Program-made: the position numbers and the translations under genes | Shown: in pieces, positions 9,341 to 19,197 of the stretch | Layout of the letters: every line of letters starts with the position of its first letter | Position numbering within the stretch: position 1 is the first letter of the stretch | Source: Saprospirales bacterium | GTDB lineage: Bacteria > Bacteroidota > Bacteroidia > Chitinophagales > Saprospiraceae | Direction of reading: 5' to 3' | DNA: 64,000 nt | NCBI GenBank assembly: GCA_016719895.1 | Contig: JADJYG010000001.1 | Coordinates: 372,001-436,000 of the forward strand | The notes under the pieces: generated by a model | What the model was told of the DNA's origin: nothing | Seen by the model: only the letters and a program-made list of their open reading frames with translations | Databases searched by the model: none

Positions 9341-9961
9341 CTAAAACCCAACACTTTTCACCAGCGCCCAGCCGCCTACTCCAATCAGGATAACCCCGGC
9401 CACCCGCACGATATTGCGGACCAATCCGGGTCGAAGGCGGTTTCCGATACGCCAGGCCAGCACTACTTTGGCAAGGTCAGTGCTCAGCACCATCAACAAA
9501 GCCATGCCGAGAAAAGCCAGGGTGTACCGTTGTTCGATATCAGCCGGCGCCTCCGCCCGGACGGCCGTGGCCAGGCCAAGCCAGAAAAGCCAGTTGGAGG
9601 GATTGGCCGTGTTCAGGGCAAACCCTTTTATAAACGAATACCGGCGCTTTTCGGTCCGCTGGACCCGGATATCCTCGCCTGGGATCTTGTGCGGCCACAC
9701 GGCTGAAATACCAAAACCAATGATCAGAAAGGCGCCGACAGCCCCCAAGGCCGACTGAAAACGGTCTTCGCGGGCCAATGCCAGCAACCATCCGGACGAC
9801 CACCAGCCGGCCACTGCCAAAACGGCATCGCTCATAAAAGCGCCGGCTGCCAGGGCCAAGCCATTGTGCAGGCCGCTTTTCAACGCAATTTGTAAACCCA
9901 GAAAAAAGAGCGGCCCCAGCAATAAACCGTATGCCAGGCCCGCCAAGGCGCCTTTGATCAT
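9341..9961 (-). CDS. LysE-family amino-acid/metabolite exporter
   Basis: Starting at the internal ATG (9961, MIKGALAGLAYG), the 206-residue protein has six predicted membrane segments and the LysE/RhtB pattern: an N-terminal G.....GP..FLGLQ.ALKSG motif, NPSNWLFWLGL in the middle, and a Gly-rich last helix. The longer frame from 10015 would overlap the upstream gene, so the later start is preferred. It lies eight bases after the GH3-like gene, so the two form a pair. LysE proteins export amino acids or related small molecules; the substrate here may be linked to the GH3 product (inference). Confidence 0.85.
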   Translation of the reverse strand: MIKGALAGLAYGLLLGPLFFLGLQIALKSGLHNGLALAAGAFMSDAVLAVAGWWSSGWLLALAREDRFQSALGAVGAFLIIGFGISAVWPHKIPGEDIRVQRTEKRRYSFIKGFALNTANPSNWLFWLGLATAVRAEAPADIEQRYTLAFLGMALLMVLSTDLAKVVLAWRIGNRLRPGLVRNIVRVAGVILIGVGGWALVKSVGF

Positions 9962-9969
9962 GCCTTCCG

Positions 9970-11514
9970 TCACGACTTCGATGCCTTCGCCACCCGTTGT
10001 AGAAAGGTTTCCCAATTTTGCTGGACGGCCCCTTTCATCACGCGGGGTACCTTTGCCTGTCCGTTCATCTTCCCGTGCTCTTCCAGCCAGCGATAAAAAA
10101 TCTCATGGGGCAACAGCTCTACCCGGATATCGCGCAAGGCATATTGCCGCTCCACCCGGTAATCGTCGTTGATCTCCATCAGCGCAGCATCCAGTGCGGC
10201 GGCGAAAGCGGTGGTATTGAGGTTCGGATTGTCGGCGCTCACGTACCACTGGTGTGCCCAGTGCGAACCATTTTTAACAGCCGTCACGGCAAATTCCTTT
10301 ACCCCGGCATTCAAGCAGAGGTCGGTCTGGCGGATGGCCGTGTTCATATTATCGACTGACAGGTGCTCGCCGACGACACTGAGAAAGTGTTTGATCCGGC
10401 CGGTTATTTTAAAGGCGCCTTTTTTGACATCGGAAAACTCTACGGTATCCCCCAGAACATACCGCCAGGCGCCCGCATCCGAGCTGAGCACAAGCGCGTA
10501 TGCCTGATCCGGTTCGACCTCTGCAAACGCTACAGCGCGGGCGTCGGGATACAAATTGCCATTTTCATCAAAATGTTGTTCGTTGAACGGCACGAACTCA
10601 TAAAAAATACCAGCGTCAGTGATCAAGCGCAACAAGCGCGATTCGGGGCCGGGCTGATAAGCAAAAAAACCTTCGGAAGCCATGTAACTGTCTACATACT
10701 GCACCGGCTTGCCCAACAGTTGCTCGAAGGTTTGGCGGTACGGCTCAAAAAAGATACCGCCGTGTACCAGCAGGGAGAAGTTCGGCCATATTTCGTGAAT
10801 ATGGTTCAGCCGGTGTTTTTCGATGATTCGCTCGAAGATCATTTGCACCCAGGCAACATTGCCTACGATGAAGCCGATATCCCACAGCGGGGCCGACGCA
10901 GCAATCTGTTCGATGCGGTCGCTCCATTCCGGAATGGCGGTGATTTCCCGACCCGGCCGGTAATATTTTTTCAGCCAAAACGGCCGGTTCAGACCAATAA
11001 TGCCGGACATATCGCCGACCCAATGCCCCAGTTCGGGGGTGAGGTTCGTACAGCTGCCCACCATCAACATTTGTTTGGTAAACAAGTCCGCCGGCAGGTC
11101 GAAGTGGGCCATATCACAAAAAAGCCGGCGCGACACCTTTTTCATGGAGCGGATGATATCCGGCGTCACCGGGATATACTTGGAGGCCGCGTTGGAGGTA
11201 CCGCTGCTCAGGGCGAACCAGGGCACCTGGCCAGGCCAACACACATCGGGTTCATCGTTGCGCGAACGCGACCACCAGGCATCATACATTTTGTCATAGT
11301 CGTGTATCGGCACCGCCGCCTGAAAGGCGCGTACCGGGTCGGGATGCGTCAATATGCGGGAAAAATTATACTGGCGTCCAAAAGCCGTGTTACCAGCCTC
11401 CGTCAGCAGCCGGATCAGGGTTTTCTTTTGTTGTGTTACCGGCGATCTTCGGGGTTCCGGACGCGTAGCGCCCAGGCGAATACCGGTTTTTATGAAATGG
11501 CCCAACAAAAACAT
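9970..11514 (-). CDS. GH3-family acyl-acid amido synthetase-like protein
   Basis: A protein of 514 residues (ATG at 11514; a longer start at 11565 is possible) with the GH3 fold. The ANL-type phosphate-binding motif SSGTSNAASKYIPVT is followed by VDSYMASEGFFAYQ and the LGDTVEF and GRIKHFLSVVGEHLS adenylation motifs. Plant GH3 enzymes adenylate an acyl acid and join it to an amino acid. Bacterial GH3 homologues, common in Bacteroidota, are poorly characterised. The adjoining LysE exporter suggests handling of an amino acid or its conjugate. Cytoplasmic; no signal peptide. Confidence 0.85.
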   Translation of the reverse strand: MFLLGHFIKTGIRLGATRPEPRRSPVTQQKKTLIRLLTEAGNTAFGRQYNFSRILTHPDPVRAFQAAVPIHDYDKMYDAWWSRSRNDEPDVCWPGQVPWFALSSGTSNAASKYIPVTPDIIRSMKKVSRRLFCDMAHFDLPADLFTKQMLMVGSCTNLTPELGHWVGDMSGIIGLNRPFWLKKYYRPGREITAIPEWSDRIEQIAASAPLWDIGFIVGNVAWVQMIFERIIEKHRLNHIHEIWPNFSLLVHGGIFFEPYRQTFEQLLGKPVQYVDSYMASEGFFAYQPGPESRLLRLITDAGIFYEFVPFNEQHFDENGNLYPDARAVAFAEVEPDQAYALVLSSDAGAWRYVLGDTVEFSDVKKGAFKITGRIKHFLSVVGEHLSVDNMNTAIRQTDLCLNAGVKEFAVTAVKNGSHWAHQWYVSADNPNLNTTAFAAALDAALMEINDDYRVERQYALRDIRVELLPHEIFYRWLEEHGKMNGQAKVPRVMKGAVQQNWETFLQRVAKASKS

Positions 11515-11745
11515 AAATACAGCGCTGTTTTTAGCATTTGGGAAAGGCGCCCAAAGCGGCGGCAAAAATAGCGCGTAAATACCATTTTGCCGCCTTTTTT
11601 GCCGTGATTGCCCTGCGCAGACCGGGAAAGCGGCATTGCGGGGAATAAAAAGCCGGCTTATGCGCTTTTCCCGCCAATATCCACCAACGTTTAATCCTCT
11701 TCAACCTGTCTTGCTTTGAAGTACTGAAATAAAAAACTATTCGCC

Positions 11746-12174
11746 ATGAAAAAAATAGCATTGCTCGTATCAGCTACGGGGCTCCTGATCGCCATAGCCT
11801 GCCAACACAAAGACGCCAACCTGTTTTTTAAACTGGATACCCCATTTTCCCTCGACCAGGGCAACCTGGCGGTGTGGGAAGAAAACGATGCGGTACAGTT
11901 GCGTTTTGAAAAAGTTACCGACAGCCGGTGCCCGGTTGATGCGCAATGTGTTTGGGCTGGAAGGGTGGAACTCGAACTGACTTTCATCCAACCCGGCGAT
12001 ACCCAAACGACTACGCTCATTATGGGCGATCCGGCTGGAACCACCTTTACAGACCAGGCGGTCTTCGGCGATTTTTTGGTTAAACTGTTGGACGTCAAGC
12101 CTCACCCAACGGTCAATCAACCCAATCCGTTTGACCATTATACGATCCAATTGGAAGTAAAAAAAGCGGGCTAA
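11746..12174 (+). CDS. Small secreted lipoprotein, unknown function
   Basis: A 142-residue protein starting MKKIALLVSATGLLIAIAC, with a lipobox-like IAIAC/Q at 15-20, so it is probably a lipoprotein. The mature part is beta-rich with two Cys (SRCPVDAQCVW) that may form a disulfide and a WAGRVELELTF motif seen in small Bacteroidota periplasmic proteins. No enzyme motif is seen. It stands alone between a divergent GH3 gene and a convergent T9SS gene. Confidence 0.7.
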   Translation: MKKIALLVSATGLLIAIACQHKDANLFFKLDTPFSLDQGNLAVWEENDAVQLRFEKVTDSRCPVDAQCVWAGRVELELTFIQPGDTQTTTLIMGDPAGTTFTDQAVFGDFLVKLLDVKPHPTVNQPNPFDHYTIQLEVKKAG

Positions 12175-12234
12175 AATACTGGCGCCGCCGTTCCGTATCC
12201 AGAGCGGCGGCGCCGGTATCACCATCCTGCTTTT

Positions 12235-14721
12235 TTAGCGGAGCACCAGCTTTCCGGTACCCAATACGCGTCCTTCTGCGCGAACCTGAAGCAGGTAGAT
12301 GCCTGCCGGCAGATTGCCGCGCTCGAAGTGCCATTGCGCACCATGCACGGTATTGATTCGCACCGAACGGCCGGTGGCATCGCGCAATTCCGCCACCCAT
12401 TCGTCGTGGTCTGTTGCGCCGCGCACTTCGAAAACGGCCTGTTCCGCTACCGGGTTGGGCATTACCCGCAGGTCGAGACCGTTTTGAAACGGTTGCCAGG
12501 CACTCACGGATACAAAATCCGTTCCGACCCGGTGTGTGGTAGTATTCGTATACACCGGTTCGTTAAAATCGAAGAAAATGGCGGCTGTATTCAAAATATC
12601 GGTCTGCAAGGGCACACCAGCCTTCTGCGACACCCGAAAACTCACAAACCCCTGGGAACCTTCCTGGTTCTTGTTGCTGTCGGGCAACATGATGTTTTCA
12701 AAAGTAAACTTGATGTTGGTGTCGCCATAAAAGTCGAAGATAAACGGGTGGCTGCTCGCGCCGGGGCGCACCGTGGCCGGGTCGAGCCAGGGCGACAGTT
12801 CGTCGCGGATAACCACGTTGAAGGCGGTGTCGGTACCAGTGTTTTGGAACCGGATCAGGTATTCGATATCCGTACCCGGCTCGATAAAATGCGCAGCGGT
12901 ATAGCCCGTTGGCAAACCCTGTTTGTCGTTCGGATCCCAGGAACCAACCACTTCGGAGCAGTCGATATCCACCCATGGATCATTGTCATCTGCCGGGAAC
13001 TGATTCACGAAACCGATGCTGAATTGTGCACTGGTTGTACATCCTTCCACTGCCAGGGCAGGTTTGGACAGCCCGGGGTGAAAAGCCTCCTGTTCGATTT
13101 CCACCCGCCAGGTAGAACCATTTGCCGGCACCTTGATATGGTATTCTTCGGAGGGCGCCAGGAAGACGGCCGGCGGCGGCGCTTGCATGATCATGACGGC
13201 ATCTTCAATAATGACGTACTCCAGCGGTGCGCTCATCGTGCCGGTACCGGCATTTTTCACGACAAAATCAAGCGTATCCGCATTGCAGGCAGCCTCCAAT
13301 TGCAAGCTGGCCCCCGACCATTGCGCATTGGCCGGCTCGCAATTGCCGGTGGGAAAAATGATTGCTTCGGCGCACAGGGTTTGTCCGATTGCCGAACTAC
13401 AACCATCGACCGTGGTGACCCAAAAGTCGCCACAGAAACCTATCGGCACGGTCCCGATATCAAACCGGTAAAGGTGATTGCCTAAATCGGTAAATGCTAC
13501 GGATGCCTGGATAACGGTCATCAACGGATCGAACAGTATTTCTACGTATGCATTTGGCGGAGCAGCCGTGCCATTGTTACAATAAGCGACATGGTATGTG
13601 TTGGTAAAACACCGCCGCAAAAAAGGGATGGCAATATCTACCGACATAGCCGGGCAAATGGCGAGTGGCTTCAACAAAAAGTCCCGGGTAACAAATTGGT
13701 TGGGGGCCAGGGTCACCGATACACTCGACTGGCAGGGCTGCCAAAGGGCACTGGCCGGGATCACCTCGACGGTATAGGTTCCAGGAAGAACTTCTATGCT
13801 GTAATGGCCCGAAGCATCGGAAAAAGCATAGCTAATCTGCCCGGAAGCGTTCTGCAAACGCAGGCGCACCTGGGACAAGCCCTCGTCTGAAGGTTCTTTT
13901 GTGCAGTTGGTATTCCAATCCGCCAGAACAAAGCCTTCCAGATGGCCACATTCATCCGGGTCATTCTCGATGAATTGAGAGGCCACGACCGAGCACCCCG
14001 CAGCATCCGTAACGGTCACGACGTAAGTGCCGCTTACGGGATCTTGTATCCAGGGACTTGTAATGCCCGAATTCCAAAGATACGTGTACGGCGGCGTACC
14101 GCCTTGTACATTTACCCACATACCGAGGGAGTCATTGCAAAACGGGCTGTCGTAATAATCGATTTCCACCGTGAGGGTATTACCGAATGCCACCGTATAA
14201 CATTGCACCCCGCTGCAACCGGCGGATGTATTGGTAACCGTCACACAATAGGTGGCAACGCCGGAGCCGGATACCTCTACCGTCGGCGTGGTTTCACCCG
14301 AGGACCAGGCATAGGCAAACGGCCCCTGCCCTATGGCGGAAGCGGTGAGTACGGCTGTGCCGGTGCATCCGGCAACAGTGCCGGTGATGGTGACAACGGG
14401 AAGAGAACCGTCTTGCGTAACGGCAACCGTATCCCCGCCCCAGCAATTATTGAGTGAATCTGAAACGGACAAGGCGTACCAGCCCGGGGTACTCACCGTG
14501 GGGTTCGGCGTATTGGGAACGGATTGCGGGCCAAACCATTGGTAGGTGTAGTTGCCTGGAGGCGTAACCGTTGCTTCCAACTGGACACTCGGATTTTGGC
14601 AGCTCAGGCTGGCGGGCGGCGCGATTTGTACATTCAGGTTACAGGGGTTTTGCGCTTGCAAGCCCTGCGTCAGCGCTACCAGCGCCGCAAAGAGCAAAAA
14701 GAAGATTTTTTTCGTGTACAT
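12235..14721 (-). CDS. Large T9SS-sorted multidomain adhesin-like protein
   Basis: The start at 14721 (MYTKKIFFLLFAALVALTQGLQAQ) gives a clean signal peptide; the frame upstream to 14862 is probably not coding. The 828 residues hold two or three PKD/SprB-like repeats with the (Y.W..G/S..T......G.Y.V.VTD..GC) pattern at about 20-250, an SdrD_B/Cna_B-like domain (GHLEGFVLADWN..., about 255-350), a DUF11-like region with DPNDKQG and IEYLIRFQNTGTDTAFNV (about 590-720), and a T9SS sorting domain (MPNPVAEQAVFEV to GKLVLR). Cell-surface adhesion or matrix role is inferred from architecture. Confidence 0.85.
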   Translation of the reverse strand: MYTKKIFFLLFAALVALTQGLQAQNPCNLNVQIAPPASLSCQNPSVQLEATVTPPGNYTYQWFGPQSVPNTPNPTVSTPGWYALSVSDSLNNCWGGDTVAVTQDGSLPVVTITGTVAGCTGTAVLTASAIGQGPFAYAWSSGETTPTVEVSGSGVATYCVTVTNTSAGCSGVQCYTVAFGNTLTVEIDYYDSPFCNDSLGMWVNVQGGTPPYTYLWNSGITSPWIQDPVSGTYVVTVTDAAGCSVVASQFIENDPDECGHLEGFVLADWNTNCTKEPSDEGLSQVRLRLQNASGQISYAFSDASGHYSIEVLPGTYTVEVIPASALWQPCQSSVSVTLAPNQFVTRDFLLKPLAICPAMSVDIAIPFLRRCFTNTYHVAYCNNGTAAPPNAYVEILFDPLMTVIQASVAFTDLGNHLYRFDIGTVPIGFCGDFWVTTVDGCSSAIGQTLCAEAIIFPTGNCEPANAQWSGASLQLEAACNADTLDFVVKNAGTGTMSAPLEYVIIEDAVMIMQAPPPAVFLAPSEEYHIKVPANGSTWRVEIEQEAFHPGLSKPALAVEGCTTSAQFSIGFVNQFPADDNDPWVDIDCSEVVGSWDPNDKQGLPTGYTAAHFIEPGTDIEYLIRFQNTGTDTAFNVVIRDELSPWLDPATVRPGASSHPFIFDFYGDTNIKFTFENIMLPDSNKNQEGSQGFVSFRVSQKAGVPLQTDILNTAAIFFDFNEPVYTNTTTHRVGTDFVSVSAWQPFQNGLDLRVMPNPVAEQAVFEVRGATDHDEWVAELRDATGRSVRINTVHGAQWHFERGNLPAGIYLLQVRAEGRVLGTGKLVLR

Positions 14722-14962
14722 AGGATATTCTGTTTGGGAATGCGTGTAAACAGGTTTGAAAACAAGGTTCATGCGTGCGTAGCCGGTTACTGACATGAAT
14801 ACTCTTTTGATGATACAAAAGTTGGGTGAGCGGCGCGATATTTCAAATACAATTTTTATCAATAATAAAAATAATTTACCTAAAATTTTAATTAATATAT
14901 TGGTTTATAAATATTTGCAAACGTTAAAGTTTTTATATAATTTTTTTTAAATAAATAAACCT

Positions 14963-16366
14963 ATGGAAAATGCCCGCGTTTGGCAAACGTATTGCGCTTT
15001 ATCGCCCCTGGAACGCAAGCACCTGGCGCAATGGCTCCGTTCGCCGTTCTTTTGCCGCCGTGCAGAGCCGGAAGCTTTATCCGAATATTTCCGGCTTTGC
15101 CAGGACGAGCATGCCGTACCGGGTCAGCAAGAGGCATTCCGGCGGGTATTCGGAACGAATGCCCCGTTCCAGGCGCAGGCACTCCGGCAAGTGATGAGCG
15201 AATTGACGGCGCAGATCGAACATTTCCTGGTATACCGGGAAAAATTTCTGGAAGCGGCCGACAGCCCGCTCCGGCTGGCAGTGGCGTATCGCAAACGCGG
15301 TCTCGAAAAACATTTCCGGCAAAGTTTACAAGCTGCCCGGCTGGCATGGGCCCGGCAGCCCTTTCGCCATGCCGAATTTTTCGACGCCCAGGCGGCCATC
15401 GAATACGAATTGTACCAGCAAAGCAGCGCCGGGCGCCGTACCGAGGCGCTGAACTGGCAGGAATTGTCCGACCGGACAGACCAGGCTTTTATCGCCCGCA
15501 AACTTCGACAAGCCTGTATGGCGTTGAGCCACCAGACCGTATTCAAGGCCGAATACGAGTTTGGCCTGCTCGATGCCGTATTGGAACACGTCCGGCAGTC
15601 TACCGCACTGCAACAAATCCCGGCGATCGGGCTGTACTATTATTGTTATCTCTTCCTGTCGGAGCAGGAGGGAGAACAATATTTCTGGCAGTTTAAAGCC
15701 CAGCTTTTTCACCATTTGCACCAGCTGCCGGATGATGAACAGCGCAACCTGCACTTGTTGGCACTGAATTATTGCATCCGGAAAATCAATCAGCTCGAAA
15801 AAACCTATTCCCAGGAAGCGCTCGACCTGTATAAGTCCGCCTTAAAGGCCGATTTATTGTTGGAAAACGGTCAATTATCCCATTTTGCCTACAATAATAT
15901 CGCAGCCATTGCCTTAAAAGTAAACGACATTGACTGGGCGGTTCAATTCATCCAGGAATACGCACCTTACCTGGAAAAAAAGCACCGGGATGCCGCTTTC
16001 CACCTTAACATGGCCCGGGTAGAATATGGACGGCAGGAAATGAAATCTGCACTGCTACATTTACAACAGGCTGATTACAAAGACCTCATCAACCACCTTA
16101 TTGCCAAAACCCTGCAATTAAAAATCTACTTCGAGACGGGTGAGTTTGACGCACTCGATGCCCATCTGCAAAATATGCAGACTTACATCCGGCGCCAGCA
16201 TGGTATCGGCTATCACAAAACCAATTATAAAAACATAGTCCGGTACGGCCGCCGGATCCTTCAACTCAACCCTGGGAACCGATCCGAGCGTGAAACACTG
16301 CGCCGGCAAATCGAATCCGAGCCAGTGCTCACCGAAAAAGAATGGTTTCTGGAAATGCTGGAATGA
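14963..16366 (+). CDS. Helical-repeat protein of unknown function (paralogue 1)
   Basis: A 467-residue, almost entirely alpha-helical cytoplasmic protein without a signal peptide. The start fits LSPLERKHLAQWLRSPFFCRR, which resembles FSKKEQRYLELFLQSPYCTN in the protein at 19198-20685. The C-terminal IAKTLQLKIYFETGEF likewise matches LFKTLEIKIFFEASED there. TPR-like helix pairs are visible between about 200 and 400. I know no function for the family; it looks restricted to this lineage. A 100-base very AT-rich region precedes the start. Confidence 0.75.
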   Translation: MENARVWQTYCALSPLERKHLAQWLRSPFFCRRAEPEALSEYFRLCQDEHAVPGQQEAFRRVFGTNAPFQAQALRQVMSELTAQIEHFLVYREKFLEAADSPLRLAVAYRKRGLEKHFRQSLQAARLAWARQPFRHAEFFDAQAAIEYELYQQSSAGRRTEALNWQELSDRTDQAFIARKLRQACMALSHQTVFKAEYEFGLLDAVLEHVRQSTALQQIPAIGLYYYCYLFLSEQEGEQYFWQFKAQLFHHLHQLPDDEQRNLHLLALNYCIRKINQLEKTYSQEALDLYKSALKADLLLENGQLSHFAYNNIAAIALKVNDIDWAVQFIQEYAPYLEKKHRDAAFHLNMARVEYGRQEMKSALLHLQQADYKDLINHLIAKTLQLKIYFETGEFDALDAHLQNMQTYIRRQHGIGYHKTNYKNIVRYGRRILQLNPGNRSERETLRRQIESEPVLTEKEWFLEMLE

Positions 16367-16438
16367 ACGGGCACCAGGTTTCAGGCCGTATGGTTTTACG
16401 GTTTCAGGTTTGCAGGGAAGAAATCTTGTTGTATGGCA

Positions 16439-16604
16439 ACTAGTGCCGGAGGCATTAAGTTTTGGACAGTTTGAGCAGGTGCTTTTGGGCTGATACAAGG
16501 CGTGACGAGGGAGTGTAGCGGGCTCTCCATGACCGAGGAACAACGAAGTATCAGACCAAAAGAGACGTTCAAACTGTCTGAAATTTAGTGCCTCCGGCAC
16601 TAGT
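16439..16604. mobile_element. 166-bp MITE-like inverted-repeat element
   Basis: Both ends read ACTAGTGCCGGAGGCA(C/T)TAA inward. The arms, about 57 bases each (16439-16496 and 16548-16604), stay complementary with about 10 mismatches and end at CTGATAC/GTATCAG. The roughly 50-base centre carries no gene. The structure resembles a small non-autonomous element or REP-like sequence; no transposase in this window has matching ends. Confidence 0.55.
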
Positions 16605-16662
16605 GCCGCGTCCGGCCAATAACTCCAAAGACTTCGGTGTTATTGGCCGGATGCGGCACTAG
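16600..16662. repeat. 63-bp near-perfect hairpin adjoining the MITE-like element
   Basis: CTAGTGCCGC at 16600 pairs with GCGGCACTAG ending at 16662, and TCCGGCCAATAAC pairs with GTTATTGGCCGGA inside; only three or four positions fail to pair. It shares the ACTAGT edge with the preceding element. Confidence 0.75.
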
Positions 16663-16705
16663 CCTCTCTGCAGAAAAAAACCTGAAACCGTGAAACCGCG
16701 GAATA

Positions 16706-18865
16706 TCAGTGCGCCAGCATTTGGGGGGCGATGGGTTGGCGGACGCCGCCGACGGGCGCATAAGATACCTGCAAACCGGCTGCTCCACCGCTGTTGAAAT
16801 AAACGAGGCGAATCTGGTGCCAGCCCTGTTGAAGGTAAGTATACCCGTTTTTCTCCTCCATGCCGTGGTCGCCGTCGTTGTCGACGATCAATTGCCCGTC
16901 GAGGTACAGCTGACTGCCATCGTCGGATTCCAGGAAGAACTGATATCCCTGGGTCTGCTGAATATAGATATACCCCTTCCAGGTCATGCCACACAGCGTT
17001 GTTTTACAAAGGGGGTCGAGTTCGATCGCCGGTACCACGGCCTTTTTCTGCGGGGTGCCATATTGCAGGGCTTCCATGCTGTAGGTCTCGGTTTGGATCA
17101 ATTCCATATTCAGACCAGGTTCCGGCTGCCGGTACATCGACAGGCTGGGCATCAGGCTGAGCAATTTTACGCGGGCGCTGTCTTCCCGGCTGGCGATAAG
17201 GCCGGTTCTGAAGGCGCGGGCCCGTATGATGCGGGGTTCGTTCACCGTCGATGGCTGGGTAAAGGCGGCAGATTTCTCCGTCGGCGGTGTGCCGTCTACG
17301 GTGTAGCGGATCACGGCGTCGGGCGTCGGGCAGGACATCCGGATGACCGGTCGCATGGTTTGCGGATCGTATTGAATATCAATTTGAGGTTTGGCAACAT
17401 ATCCGCCGTAGTTGGCAATTTTCAGGGCAAAGGCATGGGGTGATTTGACTGCTTTCGGGTCGTATGCGGGCAAGTAAATAATGGTATTGCTGCCGATTAC
17501 TTCCGTACGCAAGGCCTGTTTGGTGGAAAGAAACGTCGCGGTGCTGGTTTTCGGTATCAGCATATTCTTCAGCACCACCCGGCCATCGGAGGGGTATTGG
17601 GGTAGTATGGCATACAGCGCATTCGTTTTGGGATGGTAGGTAAAAAATATTTCTTTCACGGCATAGCCCGGTTCCGGATTGATCGTTTGTTTCAACAATA
17701 GATCGCCGCCGGTTTTCCAGCCATCGACCAATTCCGGTTTATACGCGCGCTTCCCTTCGCTCCATTGGCAGGGTATACGCCATCGACGGGTCCCATATAT
17801 TGCTTCACCATTGATTTCCAGCCACTTGCCGATCTCAAGCAGGCGTTCCTGCATGATTGGCGGTATCTTTCCATGGCTATCGGGGCCGATATCCAACAGG
17901 AAGTTGCCGCCCCTCGAAACCTTGTCGATCAGGTGCAAAAGCAGTGTTTGCGCTGAATTATAATCGCTGGCGTCTTCCATACGGTTGTATCCATAAGAAA
18001 AGCCCATACCGCGGCTTTCTTCCCAGGCATGGTCTTCGAAGTCCAGGTCTGGCTGGTATTCCGGCGTGTACACCCCGCCATGTTTGAACCGCACGCCGCT
18101 ACCCCAGCGGTCGTTCACGACGACCTGGTCGCGCATGGCGCTTTGATTATACAGCCAGGCCAGGAATTTTGGCGATTGCCAGGTATCGGGAGTATCGTCC
18201 CAATCGCCGTCGGCCCACACGACCCAGGGCTGATAACGGTTGACGAGCTCGTAGAGTTGCGGCATGGCGTGGTCACTGGCATAACGCCGGTGATCGAAAC
18301 GCCAGAGCGGGTTGAACCATTCATACAGGGAGAAATACAAACCCGGTTTCACCTGGGTTTTCTGCAGGGCCGCGAACAAATCGCCAACCAGGTCGCGTTT
18401 CGGACCGGTGCTGACGGCATTCCAGGGGAAGCCCCAGGTGCGGTCGGCATACACGCTGGGCCACAGGCAAAATCCATCGTGGTGTTTGGACGTAAGCACT
18501 ACGTAGCGGGCGCCGGCTTTTTCAAACAGCCGGGCCCACTCGTCGGGTTCGAACAACTCGGCGTGGAAGTCTGCCGCCAAATCATAATAATTGCGGTTAC
18601 CATAGTTTTTAAGGTGAAAATCGCGCACTTTCCCCTCGTGGGCATTGTTCTCGAGGGAATGCTGGTACCATTCGGCGTAATTTCCCTTGGCAGTAAAGGC
18701 CGGGACGGAATACACGCCCCAATGGATAAATATGCCGAACTTGGCATCCAGCCACCATTCCGGCGTGGCGCGCTGATCCAGGGAGGACCAGTCCGGCAGG
18801 TAGTTTTGTGCAAAAGAAGGTGTACCGTACAGGATGAGAAATAGGATGGCGAACAGTCGGCTCAT
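16706..18865 (-). CDS. GH29 alpha-L-fucosidase with chitobiase-C and PA14-type domains
   Basis: A 719-residue secreted enzyme with a signal peptide (about 1-20). The GH29 barrel carries IHWG (47-50), SKHHDGF (126-132) and the nucleophile region WADGDW (Asp219). After the barrel (about 25-440) come a small CHB_HEX_C-like domain with IRYTVDGTPPTEKSAAFT (about 510-570) and a PA14-like sugar-binding domain with FFLESDDGSQLYLDGQLIVDN split over about 640-710. It hydrolyses terminal alpha-L-fucosides in the periplasm or outside the cell. No SusCD pair is beside it. Confidence 0.93.
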   Translation of the reverse strand: MSRLFAILFLILYGTPSFAQNYLPDWSSLDQRATPEWWLDAKFGIFIHWGVYSVPAFTAKGNYAEWYQHSLENNAHEGKVRDFHLKNYGNRNYYDLAADFHAELFEPDEWARLFEKAGARYVVLTSKHHDGFCLWPSVYADRTWGFPWNAVSTGPKRDLVGDLFAALQKTQVKPGLYFSLYEWFNPLWRFDHRRYASDHAMPQLYELVNRYQPWVVWADGDWDDTPDTWQSPKFLAWLYNQSAMRDQVVVNDRWGSGVRFKHGGVYTPEYQPDLDFEDHAWEESRGMGFSYGYNRMEDASDYNSAQTLLLHLIDKVSRGGNFLLDIGPDSHGKIPPIMQERLLEIGKWLEINGEAIYGTRRWRIPCQWSEGKRAYKPELVDGWKTGGDLLLKQTINPEPGYAVKEIFFTYHPKTNALYAILPQYPSDGRVVLKNMLIPKTSTATFLSTKQALRTEVIGSNTIIYLPAYDPKAVKSPHAFALKIANYGGYVAKPQIDIQYDPQTMRPVIRMSCPTPDAVIRYTVDGTPPTEKSAAFTQPSTVNEPRIIRARAFRTGLIASREDSARVKLLSLMPSLSMYRQPEPGLNMELIQTETYSMEALQYGTPQKKAVVPAIELDPLCKTTLCGMTWKGYIYIQQTQGYQFFLESDDGSQLYLDGQLIVDNDGDHGMEEKNGYTYLQQGWHQIRLVYFNSGGAAGLQVSYAPVGGVRQPIAPQMLAH

Positions 18866-19197
18866 GGCGTGCGTTTTTTTTTGATTTTGGACAAATGTAA
18901 CGCGCTACAGCCGCTTAATAAAAAAAATACATGCATCTTCTTGCCGGACTTAAATCTTTATGTTACGTTTGCATCGTATCAGTACATTAATACGCGATAA
19001 GTCCCGGCGTTTGCAGTTCTGCGTGTTTTTGCTGTTGTTGTTTCGCTGTAAAATCCTGCCGCAAACTGTTCGCGCCAAGAGTTGTCGGAATCAAAACAAA
19101 AAACAACACGGAGGGGGAGTTCCTGGAAACAGGCCTTCCCCCCTTTTTGTGCCCTGCATTTGGTCTGGATGAAATTCGGGCATCCGGAAACAAGCTA
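18866..19197. other. Intergenic region without a recognised gene
   Basis: These 332 bases separate the fucosidase start from the stop of the next minus-strand gene. Apart from a probable promoter for the fucosidase close to its start I see only short unsupported frames and no hairpin with a T-run. Confidence 0.5.
18892..18899 (-). promoter_or_regulatory. Probable -7 promoter element of the fucosidase gene
   Basis: On the minus strand this reads TACATTTG, a match to the Bacteroidota TAnnTTTG element, 27 bases before the ATG at 18865. A clear -33 TTTG is not seen. Confidence 0.4.

Larger units (their letters stand above)
16389..16697. repeat. Outer arms of a nested inverted-repeat cluster
   Basis: The stretch around 16389-16414 (GGTTTTACGGTTTCAGG core) is repeated in reverse complement at about 16668-16697. 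These outer arms enclose two further inverted repeats (16439-16604 and 16600-16662). The whole 339-base space between the convergent genes ending at 16366 and 16706 is thus made of stacked inverted repeats. Confidence 0.7.
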
